A stretch of DNA of 64,000 nucleotides from positions 1 to 64,000 of the forward strand of contig NZ_WVVW01000008.1 of NCBI RefSeq assembly GCF_009857815.1, in the 5' to 3' direction. Shown here piece after piece: positions 16,497 to 25,766 of this stretch (position 1 is the stretch's first letter; each line of letters begins with the position of its first letter). The notes beneath the pieces are model-generated. The model saw only the letters and a program-made list of their open reading frames with translations. It was not told the origin of the DNA and did no database searches. The translations under genes and the position numbers were made by a program. This DNA comes from Pseudomaricurvus sp. HS19 (lineage in GTDB: Bacteria; Pseudomonadota; Gammaproteobacteria; Pseudomonadales; Cellvibrionaceae).

Positions 16497-17282
16497 TTAC
16501 TTCACCATGGCGCCGCCATCAATGGTGATGGTTTCACCGGTGAGGAAGGAGGAGGCGTCACTGCACAGGTAGGCGCCGATGCCTTCGAAATCTTCGGGGT
16601 AGCCAACACGCTTCAGCGGCTGCTGTGGACCCATCATTTCTGCCATGGCGGCAATACGGTCGTCGCCACCCATCATCGGGGTCATGATCAGGCCGGGGGC
16701 CACCACGTTGGCGCGGATGCCGAACTCACCGAATTCAACCGCCATGCAGCGGATTACTGCAGCGATGGCGGCTTTGGAGGCAGAGTAGTTCTGCTTGCCG
16801 GCCAGGCCTTTGAACAGGGAGAGGCTGCCGCAGGCCACCAGGCTGCCACCGGGCTCACCGGCCTTGGCGCGTTCTACCATGATGCGGGCGCCTTCACGCA
16901 GGGTGAAGAAGGCGCCGTGCAGGGCTACGTCCAGGAACTCGTGCCACTTCTCGGTGGGCATATCGAACACGGAGTTGAAGCCCGGGGCACCGCCGGAGTT
17001 GGCGAACACGCAGTCCAGGCGACCGAAGTCGGCCATCAGCTGCTTGTAGCCTTCGATGATGTTGGCCTCGGAGGAGACGTCGACCTGATAGGTGATGACC
17101 TTGGCGGCGCCGGCGGCTTCCAGCTCGGCCTTGGCGGCGGCGTTTTTCTCGGCGTTGCGGGCCCAGATGGCGATGCTGCCGCCCTGCTTGGCAATACCCT
17201 TGGCAAAGCCCAGACCAATACCACCGTTACCGCCGGTGATCAGGGCAACTTTACCGGTCAGATCAAACAAACCTTTGGACAT
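16497..17282 (-). CDS. SDR family NAD(P)-dependent oxidoreductase
   Basis: 261 residues from the ATG at 17282, which follows GAGGAG by 6 bases; an upstream ATG in frame is less likely. It shows the classical SDR set: ITGGNGGIGLG (cofactor), FANSGGAPG, a catalytic Ser in CGSLSLFKG and YSASK (Tyr-x3-Lys). The C terminus ENDS in the usual TGETITIDGGAMVK. It heads the minus-strand operon and is divergent from an AraC regulator 280 bases away, which probably controls it. Confidence 0.92.
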   Translation of the reverse strand: MSKGLFDLTGKVALITGGNGGIGLGFAKGIAKQGGSIAIWARNAEKNAAAKAELEAAGAAKVITYQVDVSSEANIIEGYKQLMADFGRLDCVFANSGGAPGFNSVFDMPTEKWHEFLDVALHGAFFTLREGARIMVERAKAGEPGGSLVACGSLSLFKGLAGKQNYSASKAAIAAVIRCMAVEFGEFGIRANVVAPGLIMTPMMGGDDRIAAMAEMMGPQQPLKRVGYPEDFEGIGAYLCSDASSFLTGETITIDGGAMVK

Positions 17283-17561
17283 GATTTTCTCCTCGCTGGG
17301 CCGCAATCCGGCCTCGTTATCGCTTTTCAAATGTATTAGCGCCCCACTCTACGCTGAAAGCGGGGGTAAAGAACCAAAGCATAGTGTGTTTCAGCCCTGC
17401 TGGCCTCTCAACTGCCATCGGTGTCGATCACGGGCCGCTATACGCAGGACTGGCCATGGGAGAGTGTTAAGGAACAGTAAGTCCGGTTCTCGACATGGGG
17501 CGGACTGGTTATAATGTCGCCAATCTGCGTCACCGGCTCAAATGCCGGGGAGAATAATCAT

Positions 17562-18431
17562 ATGCAATACGCTGCCAATGACCTGATGAAAGTGGATGCC
17601 GAGCTGAGCGTCCCGGTCGCTACCGCACAGGTGGTGCGATTCGATATGAAGTCGCCCATCGACCGCACCATGCAGGCGCCCCAGTCCTACTGGCTCGACC
17701 TCTGCCTGACCCCGCGCCCGCACAATGCCCGTGGCTGCTACAGCGATCGCTGGGGCCCCGAGCGTTTCGAGCGCCTCGGTAATATCTTTATGTTGCCCGC
17801 CGGCGAAGCCCTGCACGCCCGCAGCGACGGCTGTTCTACCCAGTCTTCCATCCTCTGTCACCTCAATCCCGAGGGGCTGCGCGAGTGGTTTGACGATGAC
17901 CTGCACTGGACCGACCAGCGCCTCAAGGCCTGTCTCGATATCCCGGAGAGCAGCATCCACTCCCTCATGCTGCGCCTGGCGGAAGAGCTGCGTCACCCGG
18001 GATTTGCCTCCCAGACCATGGTGGAGCTGATTGTTGCCCAGATCGCCATTGAGCTGAGCCGCTACTGCGTCAATATCAAGGAGCGTGCCGCCAGCGGTGG
18101 CCTTTCGGCCTGGCGCCTGCGCCTGATCGAAGAGCGCCTGCAGGAGGTACGTGAAGCGCCGTCGCTGGCGGAGCTGGCGGAGCTGTGCGGCCTCTCGGTA
18201 CGCCAGCTGACCCGGGGTTTCCGCACCAGTCGTGACTGCTCCATTGGCGACTATGTGGCCAACAACCGCATTGAACAGGCCCGCCGCCTGCTGGCCACCG
18301 ACACCAGCGTCAAGGCCATCGCCTACACCCTCGGTTTCGCCTCGCCTTCCAGCTTTTGCTACGCCTACCGTCGAGCCACCGGCGAAAGCCCCGGTCAGTA
18401 TCGCGAGCGCCTGCACCGAGCCGGGCACTGA
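17562..18431 (+). CDS. AraC family transcriptional regulator
   Basis: 289 residues from the ATG at 17562 with GGGGAG upstream. The N-terminal sensor part (about 1-180) is of unknown ligand; the C-terminal 100 residues contain the two helix-turn-helix motifs of the AraC family: LAELAELCGLSVRQLTRGFR and VKAIAYTLGFASPSSFCYAYRRATGESPGQYR. Its divergent position suggests control of the SDR-MDR-MBL operon, and perhaps of the esterase downstream. Confidence 0.95.
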   Translation: MQYAANDLMKVDAELSVPVATAQVVRFDMKSPIDRTMQAPQSYWLDLCLTPRPHNARGCYSDRWGPERFERLGNIFMLPAGEALHARSDGCSTQSSILCHLNPEGLREWFDDDLHWTDQRLKACLDIPESSIHSLMLRLAEELRHPGFASQTMVELIVAQIAIELSRYCVNIKERAASGGLSAWRLRLIEERLQEVREAPSLAELAELCGLSVRQLTRGFRTSRDCSIGDYVANNRIEQARRLLATDTSVKAIAYTLGFASPSSFCYAYRRATGESPGQYRERLHRAGH

Positions 18432-18513
18432 GCCGGGCTGGTCGCTCAAGACCGGAATCCTGGCTGTTGTTTTGCGGATGATTGATTTAATTTAATAGCG
18501 ATAAACATAAATC

Positions 18514-18538
18514 AGGCGCTCAATTGAGCGCCTTTCTG
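18514..18538 (+). terminator. terminator-like palindrome after the AraC gene
   Basis: A perfect 20-bp palindrome (AGGCGCTCAATTGAGCGCCT) followed by TTCTG, lying between the regulator and the esterase. The T run is short, so termination may be partial. Confidence 0.6.
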
Positions 18539-18568
18539 ATAATAACAATCCATAAAAACGCTCATCCT

Positions 18569-20401
18569 ATGAAAAAAGCTGCTCTGCTACTGCTGGCCCT
18601 TGTGGCTGGCCTGCTGATCTATCGTCACGTCTCCGCTCCGTCCGCCGATCCCGCTACCCTGCGTCAACTGCAAAGTGGTGCCGTGGTGGGTTTTGAGGAC
18701 CAGGAAAACACTTACGCCTGGAAGGGTATTCCCTTCGCGGCCCCGCCTGTGGATACGCTGCGCTGGCAGGCGCCACGCCCGGTGGCCAGCTGGGAGGGGA
18801 CCCGCGAGGCGCTGGAACACGGCGCCATGTGCTCCCAGGTAGTGGCCTTTGACTGGATGCCGGTGCACCCGGTGATCGGCTCGGAAGATTGTCTGTATCT
18901 GGATGTCTGGAGCCCGCGCCTGAGCGCCGGGCAGGTCAGGACCAGTAACCGGCCGGTGATGGTCTATATCCACGGTGGTGCCAATACCATGGGCATGAGT
19001 GGCGCCTTCAAGCAGTTTCGACTGGCTGGGCGCGAGGACGTGATTGTGGTGGCGCTGCAGTATCGTCTTGGCCTGCTGGGCTGGTTCAGCCATCCGGCGC
19101 TGCGCAGTCAGGCGCCAACCCCGCTGGACGGCTCCGGCAACTTTGCCGTGCAGGATATGGTCATGGCACTGCAATGGGTGCAGAAAAACATCCGTGCCTT
19201 TGGCGGCAACCCTGATAATGTCACCATTTTTGGTGAGAGCGCCGGTGGCATGAATACCGTGGCGCTGCTGGCCTCGCCCCTGGCGAAGGGGTTGTTCCAC
19301 AAGGCCATTGTACAGAGTGGCAATATACAGACGGTGCCGCTGTCCCAGGCGGAGCACTACCTCGACGATGCGGATCCCGGTTTGCCCTACAGCTCGCGGG
19401 AGTTCATCAATCGCCTGCTGATAGCGGATGGCCGTGCCGCTGACCGCGCCGCCGCCAAGACCGTGCAAAATGGTATGAGCGACAGCGAACTGGTGAGCTG
19501 GCTGCGGGGAAAATCACCGAAAGAGCTGTTGGGTAACGCCGAGCTGCGCAACCTGTTGGGCTACCAGACCTACAGCAATGTTCGCGACGGTCTGGTGCTG
19601 CCGGACAAGCCTTTGCTGGAGCTTTTTGCCGATCCGGCCGACTACAACGCCGTGCCGGTAATCGTTGGCAGTAACCTTAACGAGTACAAATTCTTCCTCT
19701 GGCAGCTGGACCGTTTTGCTGACAAACGCTTCGGCTTTCTCGGCCAGTTCTTGGGCTATTTCCCCATCATTAAGGACGCTGACGACTATAATCGTCTGAC
19801 CGGCTACTTTTCCGACCAGTGGCGGGTGACAGGGGTGAATGAGCCCGCGTCAGTGCTGGCGGCGTCGCAGCCTGGCGAGATCTTTACTTACCGCCTCGAC
19901 TGGGCGCGACAGAAGGGCGCCCACGGCGTGGATATGTCCGAACTGTTTGGCTCTGCCCACGGCAACGATGTGGTGTTCCTGCTGGGCACCGATGCGGTCT
20001 CCAGCTTGCCTACCTACGCCCAGGCGCAGGATGAGAATGACTACGAGGTGTTGGGTAACCTGATGCGGGGCTATTGGGCGGAATTTGCCCGTACCGGCAA
20101 GCCGGGGCAGGGTGGCGATACCAGCCTGCCCGAGTGGCAGCCCTGGCAGGCTGAGGGTGCCAACAAAATGCTGCTGGACCTGCCGGGTAAAGGCCTGGGG
20201 ATGGCGGTAGACCGCCTGACCGTGGCTGAGCTCAAGCAGCGCCTGCGCGACGATCCGAAGATTGCATCGACCCGCGAGCGCTGCGAGCTCTACACGCAGC
20301 TGTTCTGGTACGCCCTGACCAAGGACTTCTGGGACGACGAGGAGTACCGGGCATTGGGTTGCGAGGCCTGGCCGCGAGAGAGCTTCAGCGGTCTTATCTA
20401 G
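18569..20401 (+). CDS. carboxylesterase type B, membrane-anchored or exported
   Basis: 610 residues from ATG 18569 (upstream in-frame codons lack a start signal). An N-terminal hydrophobic segment (KKAALLLLALVAGLLIYRHV) is a signal or anchor. The esterase/lipase core shows IHGGANTMG (oxyanion hole), the nucleophile elbow FGESAGGMNT (Ser about 224), SNLNEYKFFLW and SAHGNDVVFLLG (His). Type B carboxylesterases hydrolyse a wide range of esters. A sulfotransferase gene follows 220 bases later. The last 19 bases of the coding region are duplicated just after the stop. Confidence 0.92.
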   Translation: MKKAALLLLALVAGLLIYRHVSAPSADPATLRQLQSGAVVGFEDQENTYAWKGIPFAAPPVDTLRWQAPRPVASWEGTREALEHGAMCSQVVAFDWMPVHPVIGSEDCLYLDVWSPRLSAGQVRTSNRPVMVYIHGGANTMGMSGAFKQFRLAGREDVIVVALQYRLGLLGWFSHPALRSQAPTPLDGSGNFAVQDMVMALQWVQKNIRAFGGNPDNVTIFGESAGGMNTVALLASPLAKGLFHKAIVQSGNIQTVPLSQAEHYLDDADPGLPYSSREFINRLLIADGRAADRAAAKTVQNGMSDSELVSWLRGKSPKELLGNAELRNLLGYQTYSNVRDGLVLPDKPLLELFADPADYNAVPVIVGSNLNEYKFFLWQLDRFADKRFGFLGQFLGYFPIIKDADDYNRLTGYFSDQWRVTGVNEPASVLAASQPGEIFTYRLDWARQKGAHGVDMSELFGSAHGNDVVFLLGTDAVSSLPTYAQAQDENDYEVLGNLMRGYWAEFARTGKPGQGGDTSLPEWQPWQAEGANKMLLDLPGKGLGMAVDRLTVAELKQRLRDDPKIASTRERCELYTQLFWYALTKDFWDDEEYRALGCEAWPRESFSGLI

Positions 20402-20422
20402 GAAGCTTCAGCGGTCTTATCT
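20381..20422. repeat. 19-bp direct duplication across the esterase stop
   Basis: AGCTTCAGCGGTCTTATCT occurs at 20381-20399 and again at 20404-20422, a 23-base period spanning the TAG stop. It looks like a recent tandem duplication at the gene end. Confidence 0.9.
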
Positions 20423-20621
20423 GAGGGCGCTTCACCGGCATTATCCGGGCCCACGGAATCGTGACCGCCCAAGGACATAGTGGCCGGTTTTCGAAGTCAA
20501 ACAGCGTTGCCAGCGTCGCTGGCAACCTCCACGATAGGCGGCCAGAGTGAGCGGGCTTCCCCGTGGTGGAAGCTGATGCTGCCAACCATACAGTGAATAC
20601 AGAGATTGAGAGGTTACGGGT

Positions 20622-21767
20622 ATGACACAAACAGTGACTGCCGATGAGTTGATCGCCAAGGCGCAGGCCGCCACCGGTCTGGAAAAATTCGACAGCGACA
20701 GCTTCCGCGAAGGCCTGGACATCCTGTTGTCCGACTACAACGCCAGTGGCGCTTCCGCCAATGAGCGTCTGCAGGGTTCCATGGTGATGTCGTTGGCCAA
20801 CCGCCTGAAAACCACCGACTACCTGGAAAAGAACCCCGAGCTGCTGCAGCGCCCCATCGAGAAGCCGGTGTTTGTCTTCGGTGTACCCCGCACCGGTACC
20901 ACCCTGCTCAGCAACCTGCTGGCCACCGATCCGGCCCGCCGTTCACCACTGACCTGGGAGATCGACGATCCCGTTCCGCCAGCCACCGACGCCACCCTGA
21001 CCACCGACCCCCGCGCGGTTGCCCGTCTGGAGATGGAAGCCAAAATGCTGGCGGCCATGCCCGAAATGGGCAAGTACTACCGCAGCTCTGCCATCTACCC
21101 CAACGAAGACGTGTACATCATGGCGCACGACTTCAAGACCCTGATGTGGGAATCCCGTGGCAAGTGCGCCAACTACCGCGACTGGCTGCTCTCCACCGAC
21201 ATGACCAGTGCTTATGAATACCACAAGCGCTACCTGCAGGTGCTGCAGCACCACACCACCGGCACCTGGAACCTGAAGATGCCATCGCACTCCCTGTTCC
21301 TGGAGACCCTGCTGAAGGTGTATCCGGATGCGCGCCTGGTGCTGACCCACCGCGACCCTCTGACCGCTACCGGCTCTTTCTGCGGCATCATCTCCCAGGG
21401 CCACGGTTCCGTCGGTCCGGTGGATGCAGAGTACATCGGCCAGAACTGCCTCTATCAAGCGGTTGAGCACGCCAATCGTGTTATGGACTTCCGCGACAAG
21501 TTCGGCGAAGACCGCGTTATCGACGTGCACTACGCCGACCTGATGAACGATCCAATCTCCGCCATGCGCAAGCTCTACGCCGGCCTGGGTGACGACTTCA
21601 CCGCTGAAGCGCAGCAGGGCATGCAGGATTGGCTGGACGACAACCCGCAGAACAAGTTCGGCAAGCACGAGTACAAACTCTCCCAGTACGGTCTGGACGA
21701 GAGCCAGGTGCGCGATGCGTTCGAGCGTTACTCCAGCCGTTACGATGTGGAGCCTGAGGGCTGCTGA
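20622..21767 (+). CDS. sulfotransferase family protein
   Basis: 381 residues. The PAPS 5'-phosphosulfate loop is FVFGVPRTGTTLLSNLLA (about 83-100), followed by PLTWEIDDP, a LKMPSHSLFLETLL segment, LVLTHRDPLTATGS (3'-phosphate-binding region with Arg and Ser) and HYADLMNDPISAMRKLY at the C-terminal side. It belongs to the bacterial sulfotransferases that move sulfate from PAPS to hydroxyl groups of lipids, steroids or glycans. Acceptor unknown. It ends 27 bases before a strong terminator. Confidence 0.9.
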   Translation: MTQTVTADELIAKAQAATGLEKFDSDSFREGLDILLSDYNASGASANERLQGSMVMSLANRLKTTDYLEKNPELLQRPIEKPVFVFGVPRTGTTLLSNLLATDPARRSPLTWEIDDPVPPATDATLTTDPRAVARLEMEAKMLAAMPEMGKYYRSSAIYPNEDVYIMAHDFKTLMWESRGKCANYRDWLLSTDMTSAYEYHKRYLQVLQHHTTGTWNLKMPSHSLFLETLLKVYPDARLVLTHRDPLTATGSFCGIISQGHGSVGPVDAEYIGQNCLYQAVEHANRVMDFRDKFGEDRVIDVHYADLMNDPISAMRKLYAGLGDDFTAEAQQGMQDWLDDNPQNKFGKHEYKLSQYGLDESQVRDAFERYSSRYDVEPEGC

Positions 21768-21794
21768 GCCCTCTACTGTTGAAGTAAAGAGAAA

Positions 21795-21826
21795 GGCCCA
21801 CACTGGGGACAGTGTGGGCCTTTTTT
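21795..21826 (+). terminator. rho-independent terminator between convergent genes
   Basis: 10-bp stem GGCCCACACT/AGTGTGGGCC with loop GGGGAC, then six T. It ends the sulfotransferase transcript and lies 3 bases from the stop of the convergent acyltransferase gene, on whose strand a TTTCTCTTT follows the same stem. Confidence 0.93.
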
Positions 21827-21828
21827 GA

Positions 21829-23871
21829 TTATGGGGTGGAGACTATTTGTTCTGAATGGTTTGGATTCCTGTGAATCCAGCCTTTGCTTTCCGCCTGACT
21901 CAAGGCCTCGACCATAATGGCGGCTGCAGCCTTCCGGCTTAGATGGCGGCCTCTGTTGTACACCGGGCCCAGGGTAGGGGAAATATCAATACAGCTCCTG
22001 GAGCCACTTGTTTCTTCCGGGCAAAGAATGGTGGCTGGATCGATATAAATCAGATTGTCGTTGGTTATCGGATAGCGGGTATTATCCAGAGCCAACAGGT
22101 CATCAGCGCTGGTGTTGTTGTAGATCGTAGGGTATTGCTCCAGCTCGCCAATGTGGCGAGCAAGCCAATGCTTGCCATCGATGGTTGGCGTTGGAAGGGT
22201 GCGTACGACAATTACTTTATGGCCTTTTTCCAAGAGCCAATTAATAGCGTTCAGATAGGCGTCCCAGGCCTCGCTCTCCGATGGCGGAGTGGCGCTGGTT
22301 GCGCTTTCGGAGTTTAATGAGTGTGCTTTTTTAAAGTACAGTTCATTGGCGCTAACTATAAAAATTCTTTTATCCTGCAGGTTTTCAATAATGTTCTTTC
22401 TTTGAGCATTTATTTCCGGGCATATCGACGCATGCCCCAGCCAAATTGGCTGGCTAAGAAACGGACATACTCCATGGGAATAGATTACAAGTCCTTCTTT
22501 GTAATCTTGTAGTTGATCATAGATGGATCGTTGATAGTGTCCGACATAGCTATCCCCCAGGAGTACCACCCTGCTGTTACCCATGTTGCAGGCTTCAGCA
22601 GGGATTCTTTTGTAGCAATTGATGGTCATTTCGCCGGTATCGGCGCGTCTGCCTTGGTGACTGTCAGGATGGTTGAAGGCACCATATTCTGTGGTGGAAA
22701 AATCCTGATAGGCCTGCTGCTGTATGGCGGATAGGCGTAGCAGGTAACCATCTGTGAAACGAGCTCCTGAGCAGAATACTATCAATACTAAGGAGAAGGC
22801 GGCTGCTGACGAAGCCAGGGCTTTTTTTGATACTGTCAGTGGGTTTCTGTAAGGCTTCTCAATAAGTCGATAGGAGCAAGCCGCCAGCAAAAATGTCAGT
22901 GCGATCAAAAGCGCCTTGTGCCAAGTCCCTGGTTCACCGTTGGCAATGCGGTAAAATGCCAACAGTGGATAGTGATACAGATATGCCGAATAAGAGACGA
23001 GCCCGACTTGCACGAAAGGCCTCGAACTCAGAAGTTTGCCGATTGGGTCCGATGTCGAACTGTAGAGGATAATAAGGGTAACACCCAATACTGGCAGTAG
23101 TGTGACAGCTCCAGGATGCCCGCTGTTGAAGGTGAATAGCACCATGGAACTGATGATCAACAGCAGGCCCAGGACAGGCAGCGATCTTTGGGCGCTTTTG
23201 CTTTGAAACCCCTGATGGTGAATTTCGACATAGGCCAGGCCAGTACCTATCAGAATCTCCCAAAATCGAAACCACGGAATATAGAAACTTAGTGGCTGAT
23301 TTTCAGTGGTGGTGTGTTGGGCAAGAAGAAAACTGATAGCAGTCAATGCCAATATTGATGGCAGTACTATTTTTCTGGAAAAGCGATACAGCACGACAAT
23401 CAACAGTGGGAAAAACAGATAGAACTGCTCTTCAATACCCAGGCTCCACAGGTGCAACAGGGGTTTCAGAAGCGCACTTTCCGCGCCGTATTCGATAGCA
23501 GTTTCATAAAAGAAAAAGTTGGGCACAAACAGCAGGCCAGCCAGTATGCTGTTGGCGTACTCGGTAAAGTCGTTCGGTAGCAGCGTGATCCAGGCCAACG
23601 GCACGGTAAAGAGGATCATGGCAAACAGGGCAGGCAATATACGCCGGGCACGCCGTTCATAGAAGCCGCGCAGATCGATGGTGCCGTTGGTCTGCATCTG
23701 CTTGAGCAGGTTGCTGCCAATCAGGTAGCCACTGATAACAAAAAAGATGTCGACACCTAAAAAGCCGCCCCGCAGGAGGGCGTCACCACGGAATATGATT
23801 TCGGCGTGATAAATGATGACGCTCACGACCGCGATAGCTCGCAGTCCGTCGATTTCGGGTCTGTACTTCAA
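21829..23871 (-). CDS. acyltransferase 3 family protein fused to an SGNH domain (OafA/OatA type)
   Basis: 680 residues from a TTG start at 23871 (AAAGGA about 9 bases upstream), which gives the family start KYRPEIDGLRAIAV; an earlier TTG at 23928 is the alternative. About ten membrane helices form the acyltransferase-3 domain (residues 1-380; FFVISGYLIGSNLL, GIEEQFYLFFPLLI). The C-terminal part has an SGNH esterase-like GDS motif (VVLLGDSYVGHYQ). Such proteins O-acetylate surface polysaccharides or peptidoglycan. The gene is AT-richer than its neighbours and faces the opposite way, suggesting separate acquisition. Confidence 0.92.
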   Translation of the reverse strand: MKYRPEIDGLRAIAVVSVIIYHAEIIFRGDALLRGGFLGVDIFFVISGYLIGSNLLKQMQTNGTIDLRGFYERRARRILPALFAMILFTVPLAWITLLPNDFTEYANSILAGLLFVPNFFFYETAIEYGAESALLKPLLHLWSLGIEEQFYLFFPLLIVVLYRFSRKIVLPSILALTAISFLLAQHTTTENQPLSFYIPWFRFWEILIGTGLAYVEIHHQGFQSKSAQRSLPVLGLLLIISSMVLFTFNSGHPGAVTLLPVLGVTLIILYSSTSDPIGKLLSSRPFVQVGLVSYSAYLYHYPLLAFYRIANGEPGTWHKALLIALTFLLAACSYRLIEKPYRNPLTVSKKALASSAAAFSLVLIVFCSGARFTDGYLLRLSAIQQQAYQDFSTTEYGAFNHPDSHQGRRADTGEMTINCYKRIPAEACNMGNSRVVLLGDSYVGHYQRSIYDQLQDYKEGLVIYSHGVCPFLSQPIWLGHASICPEINAQRKNIIENLQDKRIFIVSANELYFKKAHSLNSESATSATPPSESEAWDAYLNAINWLLEKGHKVIVVRTLPTPTIDGKHWLARHIGELEQYPTIYNNTSADDLLALDNTRYPITNDNLIYIDPATILCPEETSGSRSCIDISPTLGPVYNRGRHLSRKAAAAIMVEALSQAESKGWIHRNPNHSEQIVSTP

Positions 23872-24279
23872 AACTGGCTGTCCTTTGCTGTAGAAGCCCG
23901 TTCTGGCCTCTTTTCCGTGTTGATGCAATTAATAGTATAAGAATGTTGATTTTATATAATGTGACGTTATTAAGCCACGTGATCTCCAGATTTCAAAGTG
24001 GCAAATTGAATGCAGCTGGATAGGCAGGGGCTGCGGAAGGGCAGATGTGTCGGGCTGGTGATCTTCGTGGGTAGCCTGCAGTAAACCGCTTTCAAGGTCC
24101 GAGGTTGACGAAAATAGTCCGTCACTGAGGGGTGGTGAGGGAGTCTGGCCGGGGTTCGTAAACCTGGCGGGCGTAAGTTGTCTCGCCCGGCAGTCTGCGG
24201 TAACGTTCAGCGCTTTGGCGCCACTTTATACAGCCCGGTGGTGCCGCTCAGGGTTACCAGGGCCGTGCGGCAGAAGTTG
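23872..24279. promoter_or_regulatory. intergenic region upstream of acyltransferase and TetR genes
   Basis: 408 bases between outward-facing genes. The first 100 bases (about 23925-23990) are strongly AT-rich, with TTATACTATTAATTG on the minus strand as a possible -10 region for the acyltransferase. The rest is GC-rich and precedes the TetR gene. No small gene or RNA was recognised; a frame in phase with TetR is open from 24178 but does not resemble the family. Confidence 0.45.
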
Positions 24280-24873
24280 ATGAAAGCGGATAAACCGGCA
24301 GCACAGAAACGTCATAAATGCTTTGAAGAGACCCATCTCGCCATGATCGAGACGGCGGTACGGTTGATCTCCGAGAAGGGTCTGGAGGCGTTATCCATTG
24401 CCGCTGTCACCCGCGAAATGGGCATGAACCGCACCACTTTCTACTACCACTTCGAAAGCCGTGACGCACTCATCAATGAGGTCAAGGTGTGGTCGGCGGA
24501 GAAACTGGCGGAGGCGTTTGACGACTCCCGGCCGCAGCGGGAGCGCATCGACTACATCACCCGCTTTGTGCTGGAAAATCCCGACGTAGTGAAGTTGTGG
24601 ATTGAGGAGTTGATCACCGGCGGCGATGTGCGTAACAGTTATCCTCATTGGGACGCGCTGGTAAATGGGATTGCCCAGAGTACCGGGAGTCGCACTGGCG
24701 AAGACGCCATTGATCCGGAAGTGTTCAGTGTCATCCTGCTCACCAGTGCCATCGTCGGGCCGCTGGTGTTCCGCAACAGCGTGGATCCGGGGGCCGATAT
24801 TGGTACCATCGTGGAGCGCTTCCGCGGCGAGCGCGTGCGTCAGCTGAAAGAGGTAGACCTGCTGAGTCGATAA
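24280..24873 (+). CDS. TetR family transcriptional regulator
   Basis: 197 residues from ATG 24280. The N-terminal helix-turn-helix is LISEKGLEALSIAAVTREMGMNRTTFYYHFESRDALINEV (about residues 28-67), typical of TetR. The C-terminal ligand-binding domain is not recognisable. It sits 57 bases before an SDR gene on the same strand and probably regulates the catabolic genes that follow. Confidence 0.94.
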   Translation: MKADKPAAQKRHKCFEETHLAMIETAVRLISEKGLEALSIAAVTREMGMNRTTFYYHFESRDALINEVKVWSAEKLAEAFDDSRPQRERIDYITRFVLENPDVVKLWIEELITGGDVRNSYPHWDALVNGIAQSTGSRTGEDAIDPEVFSVILLTSAIVGPLVFRNSVDPGADIGTIVERFRGERVRQLKEVDLLSR

Positions 24874-24902
24874 CCCTCTGCCCCCGCCAGCTGCCGAACC
24901 AA

Positions 24903-24911
24903 AACAACAAT
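24903..24911 (+). promoter_or_regulatory. candidate Hfq/Crc catabolite activity motif
   Basis: AACAACAAT lies about 20 bases ahead of the SDR start codon and fits the A-A-N-A-A-N-A-A motif bound by Hfq with Crc in Pseudomonas leader mRNAs. A crc-like gene is in the window. The motif is short, so a chance match is possible. Confidence 0.4.
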
Positions 24912-24930
24912 AAATACACAGGCAACCCTC

Positions 24931-25710
24931 ATGAACAGCGTTTCAGTTCCTTTCAATCCGTTTTCCCTTGGTGGCCGCGTGGCTCTGGTGACCGGTGCCG
25001 CGTCCGGCATTGGTGCTGCCATTGCGGCACAGCTGGCACAGGCCGGTGCGCGGGTAATCATTGCCGATCTCAATGGTGCAGCCGCTGCTGCCCGGGCTGA
25101 TGAGTTGCAGCAGCAGGGGTATCAGGCCGAGTCCGTCGCGCTGGATGTCAGCAGCGAAGCCCAGATCGTGGAAGTCTGCGCGGCCGTAGTGGCCCGTTAC
25201 GGTCTCCCCTGGTTGCTGGTGAACAACGCCGGCCTGCAGGATCGCCAGAGCTTCGTGGACGCCACAGCCGAGGAGTGGGATCGCATGAATGCGGTGAATG
25301 CCCGCGGTCCTTACCTGCTCAGTCGTGAGCTGGCCCGGGCCATGATCCAGCGGCAGCAGCCCGGCCGCATTGTGAATATCGCATCCGCGGCCCTGCAGGG
25401 CAGCATCGTCCACGGCCTGGTGGCCTATACCGGCTCCAAGGCGGCACTGCTGGGGCTCAGTCAGGCCACCGCCTTTGAGCTGGCGCAGCACGGCATTACC
25501 GTCAACACCGTTCTGCCCGGTGGTGTTGCCACGCCCGGGGCAATAGCTGCCACCGGTCCGGTACCGGATGGACCAGCGCGCCGAGCCGTGCCCCTGGGTA
25601 TGTGTCAGGGAGAGGATATCGCGGCAGCAGTGCTCTACTTCGCGTCGCCGGCGGCACAGCGGGTGACCAATCAGGTGCTGGCGGTTGATGGCGGTTTTTC
25701 CGTGACCTGA
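24931..25710 (+). CDS. SDR family oxidoreductase
   Basis: 259 residues. Cofactor motif VTGAASGIGAAIA, structural LVNNAGLQD, catalytic Ser in NIASAALQG and Y-x3-K in AYTGSK; ends TNQVLAVDGGFSVT. It follows the TetR gene and precedes a SnoaL-like gene by 56 bases, so it is likely part of the same catabolic unit. Substrate unknown. Confidence 0.93.
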   Translation: MNSVSVPFNPFSLGGRVALVTGAASGIGAAIAAQLAQAGARVIIADLNGAAAAARADELQQQGYQAESVALDVSSEAQIVEVCAAVVARYGLPWLLVNNAGLQDRQSFVDATAEEWDRMNAVNARGPYLLSRELARAMIQRQQPGRIVNIASAALQGSIVHGLVAYTGSKAALLGLSQATAFELAQHGITVNTVLPGGVATPGAIAATGPVPDGPARRAVPLGMCQGEDIAAAVLYFASPAAQRVTNQVLAVDGGFSVT

Positions 25711-25766
25711 GGCGTTACCTGAGCACTATCCCCGATTTGCCATATTCGTTACTCAGGAGAGATGAG

